From Calycina herbarum (lineage: Eukaryota > Ascomycota > Leotiomycetes > Helotiales > Pezizellaceae): a DNA stretch of 64,000 nucleotides. The notes under the pieces were generated by a model. That model worked only from the letters and a program-made list of their open reading frames with translations. It ran no database searches and was not told the origin of the DNA. Shown in pieces: positions 1 to 10,053 of the stretch; positions within the stretch are counted from its first letter, which is position 1, and every line of letters starts with the position of its first letter. The DNA lies in the NCBI GenBank assembly GCA_001414485.1, contig LLEY01000181.1, positions 57,551-121,550 of the forward strand, in the 5' to 3' direction. The translations under genes and the position numbers were made by a program.

Positions 1-943
1 ACCAGTAAGTCCTGTAAGGTATGTTGAAGTTGAAAAGGGGATATCCACTCACGTTTTGAATAATTTTAAAGCTTACCAGGGAGCTCAAATTGAATAACAG
101 AGCAGACTCAATAATGACAAGGGGTATTCATACATTCATTTGCACTTAATGAAGATTGAAGTTATGAATTCCGTGGAGTCCCCAGTTCGTAGGGCACTCA
201 CAAAGACCCCTACAAGCAGGAACTTTTTCAATTCGAGATAACCCGAGATCCTTCTCGGCCAACATCTAACCCCGCCTCCCTCAAAGCCAAGGTGTTAGCA
301 TGTGCGGGGAGCGGGGTAACGCAACGTTCGACTTCAAAATAAACCCAGTACGTGCTTTACATGACCGGCAAAGAATGACGTCGGCAAATGATAAACCCTG
401 TCTAGTAAAACTCGTGATGCATACAGCAACACAAAAATCCCAGGTTACATGCTTAAAATTGGTAGAACAAAGGTAATGAAATCTTAGACATGCAGAGTTT
501 GATGAGGGGAAGCCGGAATAGTTTCCTTGTCACGGATTTCCCCAAGGAAGTTATGTATGAGAGGGGTGGTTCGCTGGAAAGGGGAAGCCGTTCGTTGAAG
601 TATGATCCTTGTATTCCCAGGGTTAACAGTTTTCGCATCGCGAGTTTTCAAGAATGGAGTACCTACCTTAGTGCTTACTCGGCTGTACTACCGATGCATC
701 AAGGGTGTTTACCTTCCTAGATGGGAGATCTACAGTGAGATTTCTGTCAGTTCCGGGGAAGTGTGGGGAAACAAAAGTAAGTTAAATCCAAAGACATCGC
801 AACATTTCATTCACTCCTTTGATATCCAGTCTTCAATGATGTAATATCTCAATTCACTGGCGAAGAAAGTTCATTTTATCCCTCCCGTAAAGTATTTTAA
901 AATCGAAGCCCCTCATAATTTCCAACTAAAAAAAACACCAAAA
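1..943. other. Left-edge intergenic region
   Basis: No gene is recognised here. The short open frames at 490-844 overlap each other on both strands, have no recognisable motif and no splice structure. The last part, about 860-943, is A/C-rich and runs into the GH2 start codon, so it probably contains that gene's promoter and leader. Confidence 0.4.
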
Positions 944-3238
944 ATGCGTCTCACAACTAGTCTCCTCCTACCAATGGTAGTAACTCTCACATTCGCTGCC
1001 AATATCGCCCGAGTTGACAGCACGAACTACCCAATCCCCCTACAAGCCAAACGCCAAACTTCATACAACAGCACAAAATACGCAGTCAAGGAACCACCAC
1101 TCACAACTCCATGGACATACACCGCCGGCACAAACCCCTGGCCAGAATATCCACGACCGCAACTTCAACGCTCTCAATGGTTGAGTTTAAATGGAATTTG
1201 GACTTATCAAGATGCTTCTAGTTTGGACGCTCTTGAATCACCTCCTTTTAATCAGACTTTGGCACATGAGGTTTTGGTTCCTTCATGCTTAGAGAGTGGC
1301 TTGTCTGGTGAGTCTCTAGGAATGCTGATGGTTTGGAAATTTATTTTAACGATAAGAATAGGAATTCAAGGTGTTGATACACTTTACTCCTGGTTTTCGA
1401 CATCTTTTACTATCCCTTCGGATTGGTCGGGCCAGCAAACCTTACTAAATTTTGGTGCGATCGATTATGAAGCAACTGTTTTTATCAATGGCAAGAAAGC
1501 TGGCTTCAACCGAGGTGGTTATTTCGAGTTCACGATCGATGTGACGGATTTCCTCAGTGGTGGACATAATGAGTTGTATGTGAACCTTCTAAAACCAGCT
1601 AGCAAATATTCGCTAACCTACTAATTTCAGGCTCATATTTGTTCATGATCCAACCGATAGCGGAGAATACGTAATTCCGATTGGAAAACAGACATTACGA
1701 CCGTCTCATATCTTCTATCGTCCCTGCAGTGGAATATGGCAAAGTGTCTGGATTGAAGCTGCACCGAAAAACTATATTACGCAGCTTGATGTTGATGCCA
1801 ACATGAACGGCCAGCTGAACATCACTGTCCACACCTCATCCCAAAACACAACCTCGACAGAGGTCCAAGTTGAAGTGTACGAAGGAACAACCGTAGTAGC
1901 AACACACACAGGCACCAGCGGAAATGCATTCCAATTCACGATTCCATCTGCTAAACTTTGGTCTCCCGATTCCCCACATCTATACAATCTCACGGTCACT
2001 TTGGGCGGAGACAAAATCACAAGTTACACTGGATTCCGAACCATTTCCCGAGGAGTCATAGATGGAATCGAACGTCCCCTCTTGAACGGAGAATTTATCT
2101 TCATGATTGGAACTTTAGATCAAGGATATTGGCCAGATGGATTGTATACTCCCCCAAATCGGGAGGCTATGGTTTATGACTTGGAAATGTTGAAGGGGCT
2201 TGGTTTTAATATGTTGAGAAAACATGTAAGTTTGATATACCTCACGATTTCATATTAAGGTGTTGTTGCTGACAGAGGGTCCTAAAGATCAAAGTCGAAA
2301 CCGCATTATTCTACCAAGCATGTGATCAACTTGGTCTTCTTCTCATCCAAGACATGCCTTCTCTTCGACCTATTCAAAGTTATACCGGGCCAAATTGTGA
2401 GAGTATCACGTATTTACCGAATGCTGCTCAGCAGGCGGAATTCGATCGCCAACTCGATATTTTGATAAATCAACACAAGAGTTACCCTAGTATTGTAATT
2501 TGGGTGAGTCATCTCGGGATAACGATCGAGACAGTTCTGACATGAATAGGTTATTTACAACGAAGGATGGGGACAAGTAATCGAAGGATATCCCGAGTTT
2601 AGACTCACTGATAGAGCTCGAGCAATCGATCCAACGAGACTTATTGACAGCACCACGGGTTGGTTTGATCACGGAGCGGGAGATTTTAGTGTATGACTTT
2701 CCCCTTCCCTCGCAATACCCCAGTCACTGAATTGAAGTTCCAGGACAACCACCACTACGCAAACCCACAATGCGGTTCCCCATTCTACTCCACAGCATCA
2801 ACACCCTACGACCCAAGCCGCATAGGTTTCCAAGGAGAATTCGGAGGAATCGGTCAAAACGTCTCAATAGAACAGTATTTCTCCCTTCCCCCTTTCCATC
2901 CCCCATTTTCCACTAACCATCTTCACAGTCTCTGGAACGTCCAAGAAGCAATAAACACTATAAACCAAACCTACGAAATCGACACTACAATCCAAGCCTG
3001 GAACTACCGCGCGCATATCCTGCTCGGTGAACTCATCGATCAAACCAAGCTTTTTGCTTGTAGTGGAGGAGTCTGGACACAGACTACAGATGTAGAGGGG
3101 GAGGTTAATGGATTGTTGACTTATGATCGGAGAGTTTTGCGACCGGATGTGGAGCAGTGGAAGAAGGATATTCAGGGGCTTTATGATGCTGCGAAATCGA
3201 GAAGTGGAGGGGGAAATAGTTCTGTGGCTCTTTTTTAG
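944..3238 (+). CDS. Secreted glycoside hydrolase family 2 enzyme
   Basis: Predicted 653-residue secreted GH2 enzyme (beta-galactosidase, beta-glucuronidase or related exo-glycosidase; exact sugar not deducible). Seven exons are joined by introns 1308-1370, 1576-1630, 2226-2287, 2504-2549, 2691-2743 and 2875-2928, which leave an exact reading frame. The N-terminus (MRLTTSLLLPMVVTLTFAA) is a signal peptide. The jelly-roll sugar-binding domain (ATVFINGKKAGFNRGGYFEF) comes first, then an immunoglobulin-like domain, then the TIM barrel. The barrel holds NEGWGQ, whose Glu (codon 2562-2564) is the expected acid/base, and FQGEFGG, whose Glu (codon 2837-2839) is the expected nucleophile. Several N-glycosylation sequons are present. 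Known for the family: retaining hydrolysis of beta-linked plant or fungal polysaccharide ends. No lesion was found, so I read it as functional. Confidence 0.9.
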
Positions 3239-3524
3239 ACTTGGTTTTAGGGGTGAGGGAGGGATGACGAGGGTCATTCGTTATCAGTAGACCTTATTTC
3301 GATCGTAATAATTATTCGAGGAGGCCGGGAGAACAAAAAACCGAATTTCCTAGTTATCCTAAAATCTTGGGCACAATAAGTCTAACTACCTGAGAATCTG
3401 TGAAGTAATAAAAATATAAGAGAGTGCCCAGGAGTAGCAAAATTAAAATAAGCCACAATTCAACCAGGAATAGCGAGAAATAATTTGGGTTGCTATTCAC
3501 GGGTAACCTATGAAACGCATTCGT

Positions 3525-4017
3525 CAATTGGTAGGTGACCTACCAATTGTCAATGTAATCTTCAAAGTCTCTCTATTTGCGAAGAACCTATCGATAGCCG
3601 GTGCAAGTTCCACCAAAACAATTAAACAAAAAAGAAGCAAAGAAAATAAACAATATCTCCCCGGCAGGGAATCGAACCCTGGACTTCCGCGAATTCGAAT
3701 CCGAAGAAATACGGACATCCTACCACTAGACCACCAAAGATGTTGTTGATATTCCGTCGTCTTTGCTGAATATGGGGTGCTTATTTTTGCTTACTATTCC
3801 GCATATTTTTAGGTGGGGGTAATGCTTGTGAAAGCGGAGATGCGATCTTAAGACCTCGCAATTTGTAGGTGACCTACTGATAGTCGGTATAATCTCAAGG
3901 TAGAGCTGTTTGTAGGTGACCTACCGATAGTCGGTGTAATTTTCGAAATCTCTCTATTTGTAGGTGGCCGATAGCCGGTGCCATTTTTTAACGTCTCTCT
4001 ATTTGCAGGTGACCTAC
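3525..4017. repeat. Palindromic minisatellite built on GTAGGTGACCTAC
   Basis: A 13-bp near-palindrome GTAGGTGACCTAC recurs at 3531-3543, 3865-3877 and 3912-3924, with variants at 3960 (GTAGGTGGCC) and 4005-4017 (GCAGGTGACCTAC). The last four are spaced 47, 48 and 45 bp apart, and each is followed by a shared CGATAG(T/C)CGGTG and a TCTCTCTATTTG tail, so the true unit is about 47 bp. The first copy is extended to a 25-nt palindrome, 3525-3549, with 12-bp arms and a one-base centre. The array is split by about 270 bp that contains the tRNA-like gene. Confidence 0.75.
3657..3740 (-). tRNA. tRNA-Glu (UUC)-like gene with a 13-nt intron
   Basis: On the minus strand the sequence folds as a tRNA. It has a 7-bp acceptor with G-U pairs (TCTTTGG / CCGGGGA), a D-arm around AGTGGTA, an anticodon stem TCCGT / GCGGA and a T-arm CAGGG-TTCGATT-CCCTG. 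Internal promoter boxes A (TGGTCTAGTGG) and B (GGTTCGATTCC) match consensus. The anticodon loop is 20 nt, which fits a 7-nt loop plus a 13-nt intron after position 37; the anticodon would then be UUC (Glu). Eukaryotic tRNA-Glu genes share the GTGGTCTAGTGGT 5' part. A pyrimidine at position 37 and a short D-loop are unusual, so a decayed copy is possible. Confidence 0.65.
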
Positions 4018-4511
4018 AAATAGCAGTAAAATCCTTTGGCTTGCCAAACAAAATTGTCTACTCTCTGTTAGGCGAAAAACAAGGCCACAAAGCACTCAAA
4101 GAAAAGATCAAAAGACTAAGAGAAAGGAAAACGCTGATAGGTATCTCCAGAATCTTGATATTATCGAACCCCGGAATGGGTTTACCATGCTTCTATTTTC
4201 TCTAACCGGAATCCTGATAGATCTCAATCAAAGCCCATTGCTATCTATACTTTTGTAGGCCCTGTTTTTATCCCCGGCAGTCAACTAATAAAGTGTCGAC
4301 CCGCTCGTGATGGACAACAGAAGTGACAGTATAGAACTTTCGTCGCTGCAACTTTTTAGGTTAATTCAGAATTATTACAAACCCTTGGGGCAGTTTAGAA
4401 TACCAACCCACGTCTTTCGAACAATCATTTCCAGGCCAATAGTTTGAATTGTTCCATGAAGACAAAACAACTCATCTTATCAACAACCCCCCAAACCCCC
4501 ACCACAAAGAA

Positions 4512-5978
4512 TCATACAAACTCAAGACCCTCAGAATTCCCCCTCCGCGCCTCCCAGATATCATACAAATAATTATCCCTTGGTTGCCACGGAGCTGTCG
4601 CCCCACATCTAGGCATCAAACTCTTCCCCTTCTCCATATACGTAGAACTAATAGGCATGACCGGGATCTCCCTAACCTCCCCATCCTTTCTCGGCACCAC
4701 ACTTGTCAATCCATTCTCTCGCGTATATTTCAGAATGCGACAAATGTGGAAGGCTGAGGCGTCAGCGCCTAAAGTCCAAGAGGCAGCCGCGTAACCGATT
4801 ACGTAGCCGAGATTGGGGAAGTTTTGCAGCATGACTCCTTTCCAGAGGTAGAGTTTGGAAATATCTTGGAGTTGACCGTCGATTGTGACGCTTGCTCCGC
4901 CGGCGATTTTGATTTTTAGGCCGGTGGCTGTTACGAGGATGTCTGTGTCGATGACTTGGGGAGTGGTACTTCCTACGGGCAGGACTTCGAGCCCGGTTTT
5001 CGTCACGGTGCTTATTTTGGCGGTTACGACGTCTGCGTTTCCTGATTTTAAGGCTTGGAAGAAATCCCCGCTGCGAGAGATACAGACGCGCTGTTCCCAG
5101 GGGTTGTACCAAGGCACGAAATGAGGGTCTGAAGGTATATTGGAGGGGAGTTGTCGTACGACTCCTTTCATCAAGAAGTTTCGGGCGGCGTTGGGAAATG
5201 TACGGCAGAATTTTAGGAAGAGGGTTGGTAGGACCAACATCTCATATCTGGTTAAGACGAATCTCAAGCTTTCAGGGACAAGTTTCGTGATTCAGCTGGT
5301 GGTAGGAACTTTAGATTTTTGGGTGAGGACGTAACTTGGACTTCGTTGGAGCATGGTGACGTGTGATGCCTTTTTGAGAAGATTTGGGATTAGAGTTACT
5401 GCTGTTGCTCCGCTCCCAACGATGACCATTTTCTTGCCGGTGTAGTCGTAATCTTCGGGCCAGAATTGGGGGTGTATGATCTTTCCTTGGAAATTCTCGA
5501 TTCCTGGGATTGAAGTCGGTAAAGCTTCATCATAATCGTAATACCCCGTGCCAAAGAATATAAACTTTCCATTCACCCTGCTCTCTACCTTCTCATTCTC
5601 AAGCAACAAATTCCAAGATTGCTGCTCCGTCGACCAATTCGCGGTGATGAGTTTCTGGTTATATTGAACCTTTTGATCGATCCCGTATAAAGCGGCGGAA
5701 TCACGGATGTAATTCAAGATATCGACACCATCTGCGATTGATTCTTTGCCATGATAGGGATTCCATTGGAAGCCAAAGACGTGCATGTCGGAATCACTTC
5801 TTATTCCTGGATAGCGGAATTTATCCCAGGTTCCTCCTATGACGGAACGAGCTTCGATGATGGTGTATGTTGCGCCTGGGAGCTCGGTTTGGACTCGATA
5901 GGCGGCGTTGATGCCGGAGATGCCTGCTCCTACGATGATCACATCGTAGCTGGTGTTTTCATCGTTCAGATTTGCCAT
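4512..5978 (-). pseudogene. Baeyer-Villiger-type flavin monooxygenase with in-frame TGA
   Basis: A 489-codon frame without introns encodes an FAD/NADPH monooxygenase of the Baeyer-Villiger class, which inserts oxygen next to a ketone. The dinucleotide-binding motifs are GAGISG near residue 17 and GSGATA near residue 185. Between them lies the class fingerprint FQGKIIHPQFWPED. The C-terminal half is normal (YNPWEQRVC, ATGLKI, YVIGYAAASWTL). A single TGA at 5292-5294 interrupts codon 229, and the same frame continues with recognisable family sequence on both sides and no gap. No intron that keeps frame spans it; the only nearby GT...AG is 41 nt and breaks the frame. The context TGA-ATC is not the TGA-CTA read-through motif. 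I infer a recent nonsense mutation; sequencing error is the alternative. Confidence 0.8.
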
Positions 5979-6851
5979 CTTTGAGGGGCAGAGAGGGAGG
6001 GGTCGGTTTATGTTGTTGAAGTCAGTGCTCTCGGTTTGAGTGTCACAGCGGCTTGACCTGTTTTATAAGGTCTACCACAATGCCAAGATAACCTCGTTTT
6101 CGGGTGTCAGCGACGGGCATGAGGAGGTTCTTGAGATGATTTTATATGCGAAAGGCAATCAATGTTAGTAGGTTGGTTTCCAACATGCAGGTGTCTTAGG
6201 TAATAGCAAAGGTCCCAGGTACTCCGTGCTCCGTGCCACTGACTCGCACTTACGTTTCCGCTTTGGGCATGTTTACAGTATTTACCGATAGATTGAATTA
6301 AGCGATGCATTTTATTTGAGATATAGAATATGATGTGTGATTCCTCGCTTTCCGCGGAATACGGTGTGGTGGTGAGAACTATGTAGGTGATCTTAGGATC
6401 GGCCGAAATTCGGGCCGATGTTGAGGTGAGCTTACTGTGGGGAGCTGAAAACACCTCCCCTCTCCCCTCTCCCCTTCCTTCCATTTCTCAAACAATTGCG
6501 AGAATTGTTTGAGAAGCCATATCTCTTTAATTGCCCCAAACAATTTCGCCTCAAAAAGATACTACGGCGATGGAGGGAAAACATCATGGAGCGCGAAAGA
6601 CTCAACTTCCTTCCCCGTCCCCCTCCTCGAGCCAAGAATGTTGCAACGCGACTGCCCTCAAGCGCAGATAACTTCATACATCGCACCTTCCTGCGGAGAA
6701 GTATCACCAACTCTATCTCGACCATGATATAGGCAGAAATCCCACATGGATCAAAGGGAAGTATACAAGTAGGTCCGACTTCTTTTTACCCATCATTTCA
6801 GTACACATTCCATGTTATTGCTATTATTTGGAGTCATTGAGTTATAGTTAT
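5979..6851. promoter_or_regulatory. Intergenic region between divergent BVMO and MFS genes, with a strong inverted repeat
   Basis: The region separates divergent transcripts (BVMO minus, MFS plus), so it should contain both promoters. At 6485-6515 there is a perfect inverted repeat, TTCTCAAACAATT and its complement AATTGTTTGAGAA, separated by GCGAG. No gene is supported; the open frames at 6432-6732 overlap the repeat on both strands. Confidence 0.5.
6485..6515. repeat. Perfect 13-bp inverted repeat with 5-nt loop
   Basis: Arms lie at 6485-6497 and 6503-6515, loop GCGAG at 6498-6502. It sits about 340 bp upstream of the MFS start and 510 bp upstream of the BVMO start. It could be a hairpin, a dimeric regulator site or a tiny element end; the sequence alone does not decide. 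Confidence 0.6.
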
Positions 6852-8736
6852 ATGTCTACTGCAACAGAGGATAGCAACGCGACAAGGCTCGCATTTGCTC
6901 TCACGGAGAATCTCTCTGAAATGAGCATCCAAGCCTCCCCAGAAGATGTCGCCGCAAATATCAACAACAGCGCCATTGAAGGAATTGAACCAGATGACCT
7001 CGAAATCCGACCAGCACCACCAGCATACGCAAGAGCGGATCCCAATCCCAACCAGAAGGTCGAGCTTGCTGAGACGATCAATGAAGAGCCCCCTCCATCC
7101 AAGAAGAAGGGTCTCCGTTTCGCGTTGGCTTTCATTGCATTGTCTGTTGTGGCTTTTACAAGTGCTCTCGATGCAACAATTTTGGCTGTGGCCCTCCCTG
7201 TGTGTATTCTTCCGCAGCAATTGAGCTTCTGCTGACAGCTTGAAATCACAGGTTGTGGCGGACAAGCTCAATATGACTTCGCTGGAAGCCTTTTGGGCCG
7301 GCATCTCCTTCCTCCTCTCCTCGGTCGTCTTCCAACCAGTCCACACAGCCATGAGCGATATCTGGGGACGAAAGGCCATTCTCTACCTGTGCATATTGTT
7401 CTTCTGCGTAGGATCCATCATTGTGGGGCTGGCCAAGAACGCAGCAATGCTCATCGCGGGACGAACCATACAAGGAGTGGGTGGGGGTGGCATCGAAGCA
7501 CTGGCTGAGGTTATATTGACCGACATCACTACTCTCAAAGAGCGTCCTTTCTACATCGGGATCTTGGGTTTGATGTGGGCTGCTGGCTCGATACTGGGGC
7601 CAATCGTCGGAGGAGTCTTTGCTGAATATGCCTCCTGGCAGTGGATTGCCTGGATCAATCTTCCTTTGATGGGACTTGCCTTGATTCTCATTACACTCTT
7701 CCTGACTCTAGCAGTCGACGAATCTTCGGTTAGATCCAAGCTCAAACGTGTTGATTACATCGGGATTGCTTTGCTCATGGGAGGAATGACATCTTTCGTC
7801 TTAGCTCTTTGCTGGGGCGGTCAATTGTTCCCTTGGAAAAGCTGGAAGACGCTATTTCCCCTGATTTTTGGGTTGGTTCTTTTGGCTCTTCTCGCTCGAT
7901 ACGAGAAATACCCCAAGGAGGCCATCTTCAACTATCGTCTCTTTGCAACGTGGACGAGTTCTCTGGCATTCTTCGGTTCATTCATTCAAGGGATCCTTAT
8001 ATGGGTTCTGGTTTATTATCTAGTGTTATACTTTCAAGGCGCGATCCAGCATGCTCCTCTTCAATCCGCCATCGACGCTTTCCCGTTGATGTTCACCCTC
8101 ACGCCCTCCGCTGTCATCTGCGCGGTTTTGATCGACAAAACGAGACGCTATCTTTGGACTCTTTGGGTCGGTTGGTTTCTATGCACGGTGGGTTTCGGGA
8201 CTATGATATTGCTCTCTAGCAATAGCAGCAAGGCTGTATATAGTGTTGTCCAACTTGCCCCAGGAATAGGAAGCGGCTTTCTCCTCTCAGCTTTGGCAAT
8301 TCCCCTTCAAGCTGCCATGTCAGTTGACGATGCTGGAACCGCGATGGGTATGCAAGTCTTCTTTCGCGCGGTGGGGGCTCTTGTGGGTGTCGCACTCGGT
8401 TCATCCATCTTCGCAAACGATTTCACCCGCGCGGCGAAGCGGATAGAACTCCCTCCCAATGTCTCCTTACCTGATGCTAAGGATGCGGTATCGTTCATCA
8501 CTACGATTGGTACCCTTGATATTTCGCCGGAGATTAAAAGCAAACTTCTACATCTCTACGCGGGTCCCGTTAGACTCATTTGGATTGTTGCGACGGTGTT
8601 GTCGGGGATTGGTTTGATTTCTACGCTGTTTGTGAAGGAGTTGACGTTGGAAAGGGAGGAGATGGGGAGGCAGGCTCTTCAGGTTCTGTCGAAGACGGAA
8701 TCGGAGGATTTGACGAATGGGAGTGATGGGCCTTGA
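6852..8736 (+). CDS. MFS drug/toxin efflux transporter, 14-TM (DHA14) type
   Basis: Predicted 610-residue plasma-membrane H+ antiporter. One intron, 7200-7251, joins ...LALP to VVADKLN in frame. The start at 6852 is the first ATG in frame; upstream codons in the frame are non-ATG. The N-terminal 90 residues are hydrophilic, then LDATILAVALPVV (motif D1-like) opens the first helix. GRKAILYLC follows in the loop 2-3 region, then AGRTIQGVGGGGIEAL (motif B), and LGPIVGGVFAEYASWQWIAW (motif C and the adjacent WRWIF-like segment). About 14 hydrophobic segments are present and the C-tail is short and acidic. Family members export drugs or self-made metabolites. It is divergent from the broken BVMO, a common pairing in metabolite clusters. 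No lesion seen. Confidence 0.9.
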
Positions 8737-10053
8737 TTGTGGGTTGGGATTATGATTTATATTGGGGGCAAGGAGTCATGGGTCTGTTAGATTTTTGGAA
8801 AGGGCTCGGGTTAAAATTAGAGAAGAAATTCATTGTTTTGTGTTCATGCTTTGTGCCAGTTGAGCGAGTGATTCGGTCTGTACTTTGGTATAGTATACCG
8901 TTAGCTGTGCTGATAAGATGCCTTATTATTACTCCCCGCACCTTCCCCCTTCTATTCTGGCATAATTCTTTAAAAAAATTCAGAGGATTTTTAGAGAATT
9001 TAGAAGCGAATTATTTACTCGTCGGCTTCTTATTGTGTTATAAGTCAGTGTTGGTCAATTGCCCCACCACTTGTAGGCAAATAAAGTTAATATAAATATA
9101 GTCGTTTCAAAGAATTCAATTCATTTCCCAAGTCTTGGTTGAGCGATCAGGGAAGCAAAGCATGGGTATTCTGCTCTTGGTATTTGACGAATTCCTGCGC
9201 CTTGATATTTTATTCGTGGGTAGCTCTAGGATTTACGCTGATAGTTACTCTTCTAAAGGCTGAAGTTTGGTTTTATAGGTATGACTGCGGTAGAAGATTT
9301 GTTTATAGCTTGGTAGATGTTTTGTCGATTGGATTCTAACCTTACTTTCTTATTTCTTTCGTTTGATACTAAATTTTCCGCTATTTTGATATTGGGTCCT
9401 GGCTCATGGCTTGCAATTTGTGAGAAGTGACTTAGTCCGCCGTTTGGTGCGTCTCATATAGCCTTGTAAACTTGACGTTTGAATCACAACTATAAAGAGC
9501 ATTGCTGCGATCTCAGTCTATTCACGTAATTTCAGTGGGAATGTAGGAACACTTCTTTCCTCCTCCATGAATCAATGAATACTCCCTTTTTACACCAACT
9601 TTTATAACCACTCAGTCATACCCACCAACACCGTGTGTCAAATTAACTCAACCATTAGATGAACATTCACCTAGGAAGCGAACCTATAATTATTTGAACT
9701 TTTATGAAGTTTTCCTAAGATTCTCCTCTAATTGAAGTCTTTGTTCTCTCAGGTCTGCAGTAACAAAGTGCTGACCTCTTTGTTGTCTCCCATTCTCCCT
9801 TTCCGGTCATGCTATTCAGCGTATTAAATGAGTAGAGTAGAGTAGTGACTGCTACTCTACTCTACTCACGACTACTCGAGTACTACTCGAGTAGTTGAGT
9901 AGTTTGTTAATACGCTGATGCTATTCATTCTTCAACTTTACCTCCTCATTACTCCAAATATTTCAGAAAAATCACACCAATTATCACAACAAGTTTAGAA
10001 AAACTCGAGACCAAATCTAAAACTATTCGAAACGCCACAAGAAAACCATCACG
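8737..10053. other. Intergenic region containing a hAT-type MITE
   Basis: No gene is supported. The 66-codon frame at 9139-9339 has no motif or start context. The only clear structure is the MITE at 9817-9917. Confidence 0.5.
9809..9925. mobile_element. 101-bp hAT-like MITE with 8-bp target site duplication
   Basis: The element spans 9817-9917. Its ends are the 11-bp inverted repeat CAGCGTATTAA (9817-9827) and TTAATACGCTG (9907-9917). It is flanked by perfect direct repeats ATGCTATT at 9809-9816 and 9918-9925. An 8-bp duplication with CAG...CTG ends is the signature of hAT transposases. The interior is itself a set of nested palindromes of GAGTAG/CTACTC, so the single strand would fold almost completely. 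It has no coding capacity and must move in trans. It lies about 130 bp upstream of the isochorismatase-GST gene. Confidence 0.9.

Larger units (their letters stand above)
3239..4511. other. Intergenic region holding tRNA and palindromic minisatellite
   Basis: Apart from the tRNA-like gene and the repeat copies listed separately, I see no gene. The open frames here (for example 3510-3749 and 3978-4205) are made of the repeat and the tRNA read as protein. Confidence 0.5.

Noticed and set aside
3525..4017. CRISPR-like array of palindromic repeats
   Set aside because: The genome is eukaryotic, spacers are themselves repeated between units and no cas gene exists; it is a minisatellite.
5250..5310. 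Intron across the BVMO stop
   Set aside because: The only GT...AG pair is 41 nt, has a poor donor (GTTCCT) and would shift the frame relative to the conserved C-terminal half.
6834..7379. 181-codon minus-strand frame
   Set aside because: Antisense to the first exon and intron of the intact MFS transporter.
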